Positions 1 through 6,872 of a stretch of 31,473 nt of DNA are shown here, in pieces. The DNA is taken from the NCBI GenBank assembly GCA_003542575.1, contig DPKJ01000001.1, positions 1 through 31,473 on the forward strand, read 5' to 3'. The notes under the pieces were generated by a model. The model had not been told where the DNA came from. It ran no database searches and saw nothing but the letters and a program-made list of their open reading frames with translations. This stretch comes from Rikenellaceae bacterium (GTDB taxonomy: Bacteria; Bacteroidota; Bacteroidia; Bacteroidales; UBA932). Numbering within the stretch: the first letter of the stretch is position 1; every line of letters begins with the position of its first letter. The position numbers and the translations under genes were made by a program.

Positions 1-100
1 TAGGACGAGTCAATCCTCCCCACTTGCGGTGGGTCCCCTCCCTTTTCGGGAGCCAAAGTTTTCCTTTACTGATACAGTAACAGTTTGTGAGCAAAAATTT
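1..100. repeat. GC-rich hairpin cluster at window edge
   Basis: This short stretch has no convincing gene. It holds three small inverted repeats: CCCAC/GTGGG around position 20-33, CTCCC/GGGAG around 38-52, and a perfect TTACTG-ATA-CAGTAA at 66-80. The first two are far more GC-rich than the surrounding AT-rich intergenic DNA. It could be the remnant of an intergenic repeat or a structured 3' end of something lying to the left of the window. One frame stays open to about position 166, but it runs through the terminator and resembles nothing I recognise. Confidence 0.3.
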
Positions 101-107
101 ATCAAAC

Positions 108-150
108 AAAAAGCTGGTAGTTTTATAAAACTACCAGCTTTTTATTTTTT
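108..150 (-). terminator. Strong bidirectional intrinsic terminator downstream of the thioredoxin lipoprotein
   Basis: A perfect 36-bp palindrome spans 108-143. It pairs AAAAAGCTGGTAG with its complement through an AT core, and is flanked by A-runs on the left and T-rich sequence (139-150) on the right. It lies 28 bp past the stop of the minus-strand thioredoxin gene, and the A-run becomes a U-run on that strand. The symmetric design could also stop plus-strand transcription entering from the left. Confidence 0.85.
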
Positions 151-170
151 AATATCAAATTATTGAAAGA

Positions 171-1280
171 TTACAGACCCAGAAACTCTTTAATAAACTG
201 GTCGATATCATCTTTTTCAACCTGTCTTTTAATAATTTTGCCCTCCTGATCTACGAAAATATTCTGAGGAATATACCTAACATAATACTGCTTTGCAGGG
301 GCACTGTTCCAAAACTGAAGATCAGAAACCTGAATCCAGGTAAGTTTATCCTCTTCGATAGCCTTGTTCCACAAACTTTCGTCGCTGTCAAGAGATACAC
401 CGATTATGCCGAAACCTGCTTTATTGTATTTTTTGTAAATCTCAACAAGGGTAGGGTTAAACTTTCTGCATGGTCCGCACCATCCTGCCCAGAAATCAAT
501 CATTGTAATTTTGTGCTGAGAATAAACGCTTGAAAGAGAAACAGGATTACCTTTAGGGTCGTTGAGAGTGAATTCAGGTGCTGTCATACCCGGCTGCACT
601 GACTTCAAAGCCTCTACAGCCTTTTCAACCTCAATAAGATATCTATTGGCTTCAAATTCAGGAAGAGCCTTAAACGCGGCAATTTTCTGATCCATCTCGT
701 CCAGAGGATACTCCTCAATCTTTTTTAGCAACTGAGTTATAGTATAATAAGATGTAGGATTGTTGGCGAAAAAGTTAGATTCTACTACTTTCTCCTCTTT
801 TTGAGCCTCTTCATAAACAGCAATTATTTCATCTTTTCTTGCCTGAGTTGTGCCCTCTACATAAAACTCGGCCAGCAATGAATCAAGGTTATACCTCTTT
901 TTAATTTCCTCTTTCTGGTCATTCAGAGATTTGATAAGATCTTGAGTCACACCTCCGGTGATTACAGCTTTGTTTGGTTCAGTGGCTACAACCTGAATGT
1001 TGATCTTAGAGTTATCAAGGAAAAAGCTTACGCGTCCTTCAACCCCGTCAAAGGTAATTGCGTAATCTTCAGGGGTAACAACTTTGCCTTTAAATTCAAA
1101 TTTGCCTGCTATTAGTTCTGCAGTATCTTTTAGCGGCTCACTTCTTGAAAAATTGGTGAGATATGCCTTTCCATCAGCGATATTGTCGCCTGTAAGGGTT
1201 CCGGTAATTATATAACCATCATGTTTTGGCGTACAGGCAAAAATTACTGCCACTAGCGCCGGTAAAAGAAATTTTTTCAT
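171..1280 (-). CDS. TlpA-like thioredoxin lipoprotein with N-terminal DUF4369 domain
   Basis: This 369-residue envelope thioxidoreductase probably reduces or isomerises disulfides in the periplasm. Residues 1-16 form a lipoprotein signal with the lipid-accepting Cys at 16 (VIFAC). A DUF4369-type beta domain follows (about 20-120), then a helical, Lys/Glu-rich middle. The C-terminal AhpC/TlpA thioredoxin domain (about 230-369) carries WCGPC with redox cysteines C268 and C271 and a YIPQ cis-Pro motif. The Cys is not followed by an acidic surface-export signal, so a periplasm-facing anchor is more likely than a surface one (inference). It lies 27 bp downstream of the gamma-carbonic-anhydrase gene and is probably co-transcribed. 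The exact substrate is unknown. A second member of this domain family at 12547-13710 lacks the cysteines. Confidence 0.93.
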   Translation of the reverse strand: MKKFLLPALVAVIFACTPKHDGYIITGTLTGDNIADGKAYLTNFSRSEPLKDTAELIAGKFEFKGKVVTPEDYAITFDGVEGRVSFFLDNSKINIQVVATEPNKAVITGGVTQDLIKSLNDQKEEIKKRYNLDSLLAEFYVEGTTQARKDEIIAVYEEAQKEEKVVESNFFANNPTSYYTITQLLKKIEEYPLDEMDQKIAAFKALPEFEANRYLIEVEKAVEALKSVQPGMTAPEFTLNDPKGNPVSLSSVYSQHKITMIDFWAGWCGPCRKFNPTLVEIYKKYNKAGFGIIGVSLDSDESLWNKAIEEDKLTWIQVSDLQFWNSAPAKQYYVRYIPQNIFVDQEGKIIKRQVEKDDIDQFIKEFLGL

Positions 1281-1307
1281 TTGGAATATTGGTTTTTAGG
1301 ATGTAAA

Positions 1308-1913
1308 TTATTTATTATGAACATTTTTTAACATTCTGTCTTTATGCATGGCTGTGAGTTTTTCTGCTCCGTCTCTATCCGACTCCAGAGATACCTCTTC
1401 ATAACAAGTGAGATACCACTCCTTGTACATCATATAGCCTCTTGCATTCTTAAGTGCTGAATCTCCAACCTCATCCGAACCCTCTTTAACCTTTTTGGCA
1501 GGTATACCTGCATAAACACCCGGATCTAGCTTGATATTGCTCAAAACAACAGCACCGGCTGCAATTATGGTGTTATCTGCTATCTCTGCGTTATCCATTA
1601 AAATGGCACCCATTCCTACCAACACTTTACTCCCTACCTTTGCACCATGAATTATTGCATTGTGGCCCACTGATACATCATCGCCAATCTCTACAACAGA
1701 CCTTTTATGCAGAGTGTGAAGCACTGCTCCGTCCTGTATGTTTACCCTGTCTCCTATTACAATAGGGTTGACGTCTCCTCTGAGAACGGCCCCATACCAA
1801 ATGCTGCAGTCATCTCCGATTGTTACATCTCCCACAATTACAGCATTTTCTGCCAAAAAACAATTTTTGCCGATTTTCGGCTCCATCCCGTTAAGCTTTC
1901 TTACTATTGCCAT
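1308..1913 (-). CDS. Gamma-class carbonic anhydrase-like hexapeptide-repeat protein
   Basis: This 201-residue left-handed beta-helix protein belongs to the YrdA/PaaY/CaiE-type gamma carbonic anhydrase group, which forms trimers that bind metal at subunit interfaces. Hexapeptide repeats run from about residue 15 to 145. Candidate zinc ligands are H66, H84 and H89, and the H-x4-H spacing of the last two matches the family. The C-terminal part is helical. I start it at the ATG at 1913 (MAIVRKLNG), not the upstream TTG at 1958. A TATATTTG promoter element lies between them, and the family begins near this residue. Many YrdA-like members show no measured CO2 hydration, so the enzymatic assignment is probable, not proven. 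It is divergent from korAB-gdhA, which use CO2 and 2-oxoglutarate. Confidence 0.9.
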   Translation of the reverse strand: MAIVRKLNGMEPKIGKNCFLAENAVIVGDVTIGDDCSIWYGAVLRGDVNPIVIGDRVNIQDGAVLHTLHKRSVVEIGDDVSVGHNAIIHGAKVGSKVLVGMGAILMDNAEIADNTIIAAGAVVLSNIKLDPGVYAGIPAKKVKEGSDEVGDSALKNARGYMMYKEWYLTCYEEVSLESDRDGAEKLTAMHKDRMLKNVHNK

Positions 1914-1932
1914 CTCTTTTATTAATGTCTTG

Positions 1933-1959
1933 CAAATATATAAATTATTAAAGAGCAAA
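1933..1959 (-). promoter_or_regulatory. Candidate Bacteroidota promoter for the carbonic anhydrase-thioredoxin operon
   Basis: On the minus strand, TATATTTG (1940 to 1933) matches the TAnnTTTG -7 consensus. A TTTG (1959 to 1956) sits 15 bp further upstream as a -33-like element, slightly close for the consensus. Transcription would start around 1926, leaving a very short leader before the ATG at 1913. Confidence 0.5.
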
Positions 1960-2273
1960 ACCCTTTAAAATTTTGCATAGAATACTTATAATAAACAGAT
2001 ATAATCTCATTTTGTTTAATCCTAACGATTTCCAACAATATCGCTAAAAATTGGAATAATCATTAATGCATTTTTAGCAAAAAGTGCACTTTATTGCAAA
2101 AATTATAAGTATAGCTTTCCCGTTTGCTTAACAAATGGCGTATTATTTGCATGGTTTTATAATAATTTCAAATTTTAGCCCAAAAAGGTTTTTTGGATTG
2201 GAATAATAATTACATTTGCGTATTATTTTTTAACAAACAGTAATAAGGCACCAGCTTAATTAAACTAATTTTT
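1959..2273. promoter_or_regulatory. Divergent intergenic region with palindrome and repeated motif
   Basis: These 315 bp between the divergent carbonic anhydrase and korA genes contain no gene I can support. They hold a perfect 12-bp palindrome AAAGTGCACTTT at 2081-2092. Its arms extend to GCAA (2077-2080) and TTGC (2094-2097) with one extra base, which looks like an operator or small hairpin. They also hold a direct repeat of ATTGGAATAAT(C/A)ATTA at 2050-2065 and 2197-2212; the second copy overlaps the korA promoter candidate. No terminator-like structure is needed or seen. Confidence 0.4.
2192..2218 (+). promoter_or_regulatory. Candidate promoter for korAB-gdhA
   Basis: TACATTTG at 2211-2218 matches the Bacteroidota -7 consensus TAnnTTTG. 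TTTG at 2192-2195, 15 bp upstream, could act as the -33 element. A start near 2225 would give a leader of about 50 nt before the korA ATG. Confidence 0.5.
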
Positions 2274-4109
2274 ATGCAACACAAAGTTATTGATACCAAA
2301 GAAGTTGTTATCAGATTTACAGGCGACTCAGGGGACGGTATGCAGTTGACAGGCAGCCTCTTTGCAGACGCTTCGGCGCTTTATGGGAACGAAGTCTCAA
2401 CCTTCCCGGATTTTCCGGCTGAGATCAGAGCCCCTCAAGGTACCGTATCAGGCGTTTCAGGTTTCCAGGTTAACATCGGAAGCGGAGAGATCCGCACACC
2501 GGGTGATTACTGCGATGTACTTGTAGCAATGAATCCTGCAGCTCTTAAAGCTAATGCCAAATGGGCAAAACCCACAGCCAGCATTATTCTCGATTCCGAT
2601 ACTTTTGACGAAAAGGGGATCAAAAAAGCAGGCTTTAAAACGGATGATCCAATCACCGAACTTAAACTGGAAGACAGACACATTATTTTTGCCCCTATTA
2701 CTACACTAACAAAAGAGAGTTTAAAGGATAGCGGCCTTGACCCAAAATCAATAATCCGAAGTAAGAATATTTTCACTCTTGGAATCTGTTACTATATGTT
2801 TAACAGACCAATGGGTACAACTGAGGAGTATCTTGATAAAAAATTCCGCAAAAAACCGGAGCTTGCCGATGCAAATAAAAAGGCACTTAAAGATGGTTTC
2901 AACTATGCGGGAAATGTTCATGCAATTCCTAATACATACAAAGTACAGCCGGCTAAGCTGGAAAAAGGTGTTTACAGAAATATTAACGGCAATCAGGCAA
3001 CAGCCTGGGGCCTTCTGGCAGCTTCAGAAAAGTCGGGAATTCCTCTCTTCTGCGGTTCATACCCTATTACTCCGGCAACAAGTATTCTTGAAGAACTTGC
3101 TTTAAGAAAAGATCTTAACGTAAAAACTCTTCAGTGTGAAGACGAGATTGCCGGTATTTGTACCTCAATTGGTGCAGCTTATGCAGGGAATCTAGCCGTA
3201 ACTACCACTTCAGGCCCCGGTCTCTCTTTAAAGTCCGAGGCACTTGGTCTTGCCGTTATGACAGAGCTTCCAATCGTTGTAGTTAACGTTCAAAGGGGTG
3301 GCCCATCAACCGGTATTCCTACCAAAACAGAACAAACAGACCTTAATCAGGCTCTTTACGGCAGAAACGGTGAGTGCCCGATTGCAATAATTGCAGCTCA
3401 CTCACCATCTCATTGCTTTGATGCAGCATTTTATTCGGCAAAATATGCTCTTGAACACATGATGCCGGTAATGCTTCTCACAGAGGGCTTCTTAGGAAAT
3501 GGTTCAGAGCCATGGAAGATCCCATCAATGAAAGATTTTCCGGAGATAAAAGCACCTGTAATTACAGAATCAGAAGAGACACCATTCTGGCCATTCAAGC
3601 GTGACAGCGAAAAATTGGCAAGAAGATGGGCTTTGCCGGGAACTCCGGGGTTGGAGCACAGGGTAGGAGGTCTTGAAAAGAATAATGACGGAACTGTATC
3701 TTCAGACCCTCTTGTTCACGAAAGAATGGTAGGCGAAAGGGCCGAGAAAGTTGCGAGACTTGCAAACTACATACCTGACTTAGAGGTTATTGGAGATGAT
3801 TCAGGCGAAGTTCTGGTTGTAGGATGGGGCGGAACATACGGACATCTTTATACAGCTGTAAAAGAGCTTCATAATGAAGGAAAGAGTGTGAGTCTTGCCC
3901 ACTTTGACTACATCTTACCTCTTCCGAAAAACACTGCCGATATCTTCTCAAAATTTAAGAAGATAATTGTTTGTGAACTTAACAGCGGACAATTCGCTAA
4001 TTACTTAAGGACACAACACCAGCAGTTCCAGTACCATCAGAAAAATAAGGTACAGGGGCAGCCGTTTATTGTAAAAGAGATTGTTGACGCAGTTAATGCC
4101 ATACTATAA
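2274..4109 (+). CDS. korA: 2-oxoglutarate:ferredoxin oxidoreductase, fused gamma/alpha subunit
   Basis: This is the large subunit of a CoA-dependent 2-oxoacid:ferredoxin oxidoreductase that interconverts 2-oxoglutarate and succinyl-CoA + CO2 with ferredoxin. At 611 residues it has the usual fused layout. The N-terminal gamma domain (about 9-195) contains GDSGDG (17-22). The pyrimidine-binding alpha domain begins near 235 with a G-YPITPAT-type motif and a QRGGPSTGIPTKTEQ segment. A C-terminal transketolase-C-like domain covers about 505-611. korB follows after 18 bp and supplies the thiamine diphosphate site. Substrate preference is taken from the family resemblance and from the gdhA neighbour. 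Another 2-oxoacid, such as a branched-chain one, cannot be excluded by sequence alone. Confidence 0.93.
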   Translation: MQHKVIDTKEVVIRFTGDSGDGMQLTGSLFADASALYGNEVSTFPDFPAEIRAPQGTVSGVSGFQVNIGSGEIRTPGDYCDVLVAMNPAALKANAKWAKPTASIILDSDTFDEKGIKKAGFKTDDPITELKLEDRHIIFAPITTLTKESLKDSGLDPKSIIRSKNIFTLGICYYMFNRPMGTTEEYLDKKFRKKPELADANKKALKDGFNYAGNVHAIPNTYKVQPAKLEKGVYRNINGNQATAWGLLAASEKSGIPLFCGSYPITPATSILEELALRKDLNVKTLQCEDEIAGICTSIGAAYAGNLAVTTTSGPGLSLKSEALGLAVMTELPIVVVNVQRGGPSTGIPTKTEQTDLNQALYGRNGECPIAIIAAHSPSHCFDAAFYSAKYALEHMMPVMLLTEGFLGNGSEPWKIPSMKDFPEIKAPVITESEETPFWPFKRDSEKLARRWALPGTPGLEHRVGGLEKNNDGTVSSDPLVHERMVGERAEKVARLANYIPDLEVIGDDSGEVLVVGWGGTYGHLYTAVKELHNEGKSVSLAHFDYILPLPKNTADIFSKFKKIIVCELNSGQFANYLRTQHQQFQYHQKNKVQGQPFIVKEIVDAVNAIL

Positions 4110-4127
4110 CATCAAATCAGAAATTTT

Positions 4128-5150
4128 ATGGAAATGAAATATACACCACAGGATTTTAAAAGCAATCAAGAGGTAAAATGGTGCCCCGGCTGCGGAGACC
4201 ACGCAATTCTTGCAAGCGTTCAGAGAGCAATGCCTGAGATATGCGAATCTCTAAACTATACCAAAGAGAGATTTGTGTTTGTATCAGGTATCGGTTGTTC
4301 ATCGCGTTTTCCTTACTACATGGATACTTACGGATTCCATGGTATTCACGGTCGCGCATCTGCCATAGCAACAGGAGTAAAGGTAGCTAACCCTACATTA
4401 ACAGTATGGCAGGTAACCGGAGACGGTGATGCTCTTGCTATCGGAGGGAACCACTTCATCCACGCCATCAGAAGAAACATAGATATTAACATACTTCTTT
4501 TCAATAATCAGATTTATGGTCTTACAAAGGGTCAGTATTCTCCTACTTCAAAACTGGGAATGATTACCAAAACCTCTCCGTACGGGACTGTAGAGCACCC
4601 TTTTAATCCTGGAGCACTTGTTCTTGGTTCAAGAGGAACATTCTTTGCAAGAAGTATTGATGTTGAGCTTAAACTTACACAAGACATAATGGTTCAGAGT
4701 GCCAAGCACGACGGAACCGCTGTTTCCGAAATTCTTGTAAACTGTGTTATTTTTAATGACAAAACTCATGCTCAGGTTTCTGATAAGGAATTCCGTGCAG
4801 AGAGAACAATTATTCTTAAGCATGGTGAGCCTATGATTTACGGCAAGGACAAAGACAAAGGTCTTATCCTTGACGGAAACAAGATCAAATCAGTTGTTAT
4901 AGGGGAAAACGGAATAACTGAAAAAGACCTGCTTGTACACGACGCCGAAGAGGAAAATCCGGGAATACACTCAATGCTCATTGATATGATGTATCCTGAA
5001 TTACCTGTCGCTCTTGGAGTTATCCGCGCAGTTAAAGATAAAACCTATGACGACAATGTTCGTGATCAGGTTATTGATGCAAGGGAGCATGCGCAGATTC
5101 ACAACATGGATGAACTTCTGCACAGCGGTGCAATCTGGGAGGTTAAATAA
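4128..5150 (+). CDS. korB: 2-oxoglutarate:ferredoxin oxidoreductase, beta (TPP-binding) subunit
   Basis: This 340-residue subunit binds thiamine diphosphate and an iron-sulfur cluster. The TPP/Mg motif is GDGD at 98-101 with the paired Asn at 126-127. Candidate 4Fe-4S ligands are C19 and C22 (WCPGC), C57 (GIGCSS) and C206. This spacing closely parallels the four ligands known in two-subunit archaeal 2-oxoacid oxidoreductases. No separate ferredoxin-like delta subunit is present nearby, consistent with the two-subunit type. The gene sits 18 bp after korA and 35 bp before gdhA, so the three are likely one transcript. In anaerobic Bacteroidota this enzyme commonly runs reductively to make 2-oxoglutarate for glutamate (established knowledge). 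Confidence 0.94.
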   Translation: MEMKYTPQDFKSNQEVKWCPGCGDHAILASVQRAMPEICESLNYTKERFVFVSGIGCSSRFPYYMDTYGFHGIHGRASAIATGVKVANPTLTVWQVTGDGDALAIGGNHFIHAIRRNIDINILLFNNQIYGLTKGQYSPTSKLGMITKTSPYGTVEHPFNPGALVLGSRGTFFARSIDVELKLTQDIMVQSAKHDGTAVSEILVNCVIFNDKTHAQVSDKEFRAERTIILKHGEPMIYGKDKDKGLILDGNKIKSVVIGENGITEKDLLVHDAEEENPGIHSMLIDMMYPELPVALGVIRAVKDKTYDDNVRDQVIDAREHAQIHNMDELLHSGAIWEVK

Positions 5151-5185
5151 AGAACTAACATACCAAACATTAAAACAAAGAAATA

Positions 5186-6523
5186 ATGAAAGTTGCAGAC
5201 ATTATGGCTTCTCTCGAGAAGAAGCATGGTAACGAAAAAGAGTTTTTACAAGCAGTTCATGAAGTGTTGGAGTCAATTGAAGAGATTTACAACCAGCATC
5301 CTGAATTTCAAAAAGCTAAAATTATCGAAAGGCTTATCGAGCCGGACCGTATTTTTACATTCAGGGTTACATGGCAGGATGACAAGGGAGAGGTTCACTC
5401 AAACCTTGGCTACAGAGTTCAGTTCAGTAACGCAATTGGCCCTTACAAAGGTGGATTCCGTTTCCATCCTTCGGTAAACCTATCGATCTTAAAATTCCTC
5501 GGCTTTGAGCAAATGTTCAAAAATGCTCTAACCACTTTGCCTATGGGTGGTGGCAAGGGAGGCTCTGACTTTGATCCAAAAGGTAAATCAGATGCCGAAA
5601 TCATGCGTTTCTGCCAATCATTCATAACAGAACTTTGGCGTCATCTCGGCCCTGACACAGACGTTCCTGCCGGCGACATTGGAGTTGGTGCACGTGAAAT
5701 TGGGTTTATGTACGGTTGGTACAAAAAACTAGCCCGCGAAAACACCGGCGTTCTTACAGGCAAAGGCTCAACCTGGGGAGGTTCACTCATTCGTCCTGAG
5801 GCTACCGGTTACGGTGGAGTTTACTTTGTTACGCACATGCTTGCAACTAAAGGAATGGACATTAAGGGCAAAACAGTTTCAGTTTCAGGTTTCGGTAACG
5901 TTGCCTGGGGTGCTGCTCATAAAGCCACTGAACTGGGAGCAAAGGTTATTGCACTTTCAGGTCCTGACGGAATGATACATGACGAAGCCGGTATGACAGA
6001 AGAAAAAATTGCATACATGCTTGAGCTTCGCGCTTCAAATAATGACGTTGTTGCACCTTATGCTGACAAATTCCCCGGATCTAAATTCTATCCCGGCAAA
6101 AAGGCATGGGCTGTTAAGGTTGATATAGCACTTCCTTGCGCTTTCCAGAATGAACTTAACGGTGATGATGCAAGAGAGCTTATCAAAAACGGAGTTATTT
6201 GCGTTGGTGAACTTTCAAATATGGGATGTACTCCTGAGGCTATTGCCGAACTTCAGAAAGCTAAAGTTCTGTATGCTCCCGGTAAAGCTGCCAATGCAGG
6301 CGGTGTAGCAGTTTCCGGTCTTGAGATGACACAGAATGCGATGCATATAAGCTGGACAGCAGAAGAGGTTGATAACAAACTTAAGCAGATTATGGAGAAC
6401 ATCCATCAGCAGTGTGTTAAATACGGAACTCAAAAAGATGGCTTTATCAACTATGTAAACGGTGCAAATATTGCCGGATTTATGAAGGTTGCAAGAGCAA
6501 CACTTGAGCAGGGACTTTGCTAG
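5186..6523 (+). CDS. gdhA: Glutamate dehydrogenase (hexameric, probably NADP-dependent)
   Basis: This enzyme makes glutamate from 2-oxoglutarate and ammonium with NAD(P)H, or the reverse. The 445-residue length is normal for hexameric class I GDH. The substrate/catalytic segment is visible: GPYKGG with K88, LPMGGGKGG with catalytic K124, and PAGDIGVG with D164. The Rossmann fold follows with SGFGNVA (234-240). The sequence closely resembles my memory of Bacteroides GDH along its whole length, which supports the ATG at 5186. An in-frame ATG at 5204 is less likely because it would shorten the N-terminus. It follows korB directly, so the product of Kor is the substrate of Gdh. Cofactor choice cannot be settled by eye. 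Confidence 0.96.
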   Translation: MKVADIMASLEKKHGNEKEFLQAVHEVLESIEEIYNQHPEFQKAKIIERLIEPDRIFTFRVTWQDDKGEVHSNLGYRVQFSNAIGPYKGGFRFHPSVNLSILKFLGFEQMFKNALTTLPMGGGKGGSDFDPKGKSDAEIMRFCQSFITELWRHLGPDTDVPAGDIGVGAREIGFMYGWYKKLARENTGVLTGKGSTWGGSLIRPEATGYGGVYFVTHMLATKGMDIKGKTVSVSGFGNVAWGAAHKATELGAKVIALSGPDGMIHDEAGMTEEKIAYMLELRASNNDVVAPYADKFPGSKFYPGKKAWAVKVDIALPCAFQNELNGDDARELIKNGVICVGELSNMGCTPEAIAELQKAKVLYAPGKAANAGGVAVSGLEMTQNAMHISWTAEEVDNKLKQIMENIHQQCVKYGTQKDGFINYVNGANIAGFMKVARATLEQGLC

Positions 6524-6548
6524 TTTTTTAACTTAATTCTGATAAGGA

Positions 6549-6618
6549 AATAAGTTTTCTAAAATATTCTAAAACTTATTCAGGTAGCCACATTTGTTAA
6601 TGTGGCTACTTTTTTTTA
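6549..6618 (+). terminator. Tandem hairpins and intrinsic terminator after gdhA
   Basis: The first hairpin pairs AATAAGTTTT (6549-6558) with AAAACTTATT (6571-6580). The second pairs GTAGCCACA (6584-6592) with TGTGGCTAC (6601-6609) and runs straight into eight T residues (6610-6617). The second is a textbook intrinsic terminator ending the korAB-gdhA transcript. The first may stabilise the 3' end. Confidence 0.9.
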
Positions 6619-6872
6619 TTGCAAAATTGAATTCTCTTATATTTTCATATAATTACACTATTATTGATTATGATTTATAATAAATATTTCTCCCCTCGAA
6701 GTAAAATATTTATAATTTGATGAATAAAATATTTATTTTGAATTAATTTTTTGTTAAATTTGTTAGGTCTATGTTTTTAGACTAAATATTTAAGGCCAAT
6801 AAAATGCTTATGAGAATAAACCAAAATACTTAAAAAACTAACTAACTTAATTACTAACCAAAACTTTTTTAC
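6619..6872 (+). promoter_or_regulatory. Leader/promoter region of the SusCD operon
   Basis: This AT-rich non-coding stretch contains TAAATTTG at 6755-6762, a match to the TAnnTTTG -7 element, with TTTG at 6737-6740 (14 bp upstream, short for a -33). A start near 6770 gives an untranslated leader of about 100 nt. I see no riboswitch, no sigma/anti-sigma pair and no regulator gene next to this SusCD pair. Confidence 0.45.

Noticed and set aside
2..166. Open frame through the left edge
   Set aside because: It runs through a strong terminator palindrome and its translation resembles no protein I recognise.
1914..1958. TTG start for the gamma-carbonic-anhydrase gene
   Set aside because: It would place the start upstream of the best promoter element (1933-1940) and add residues absent from the family.
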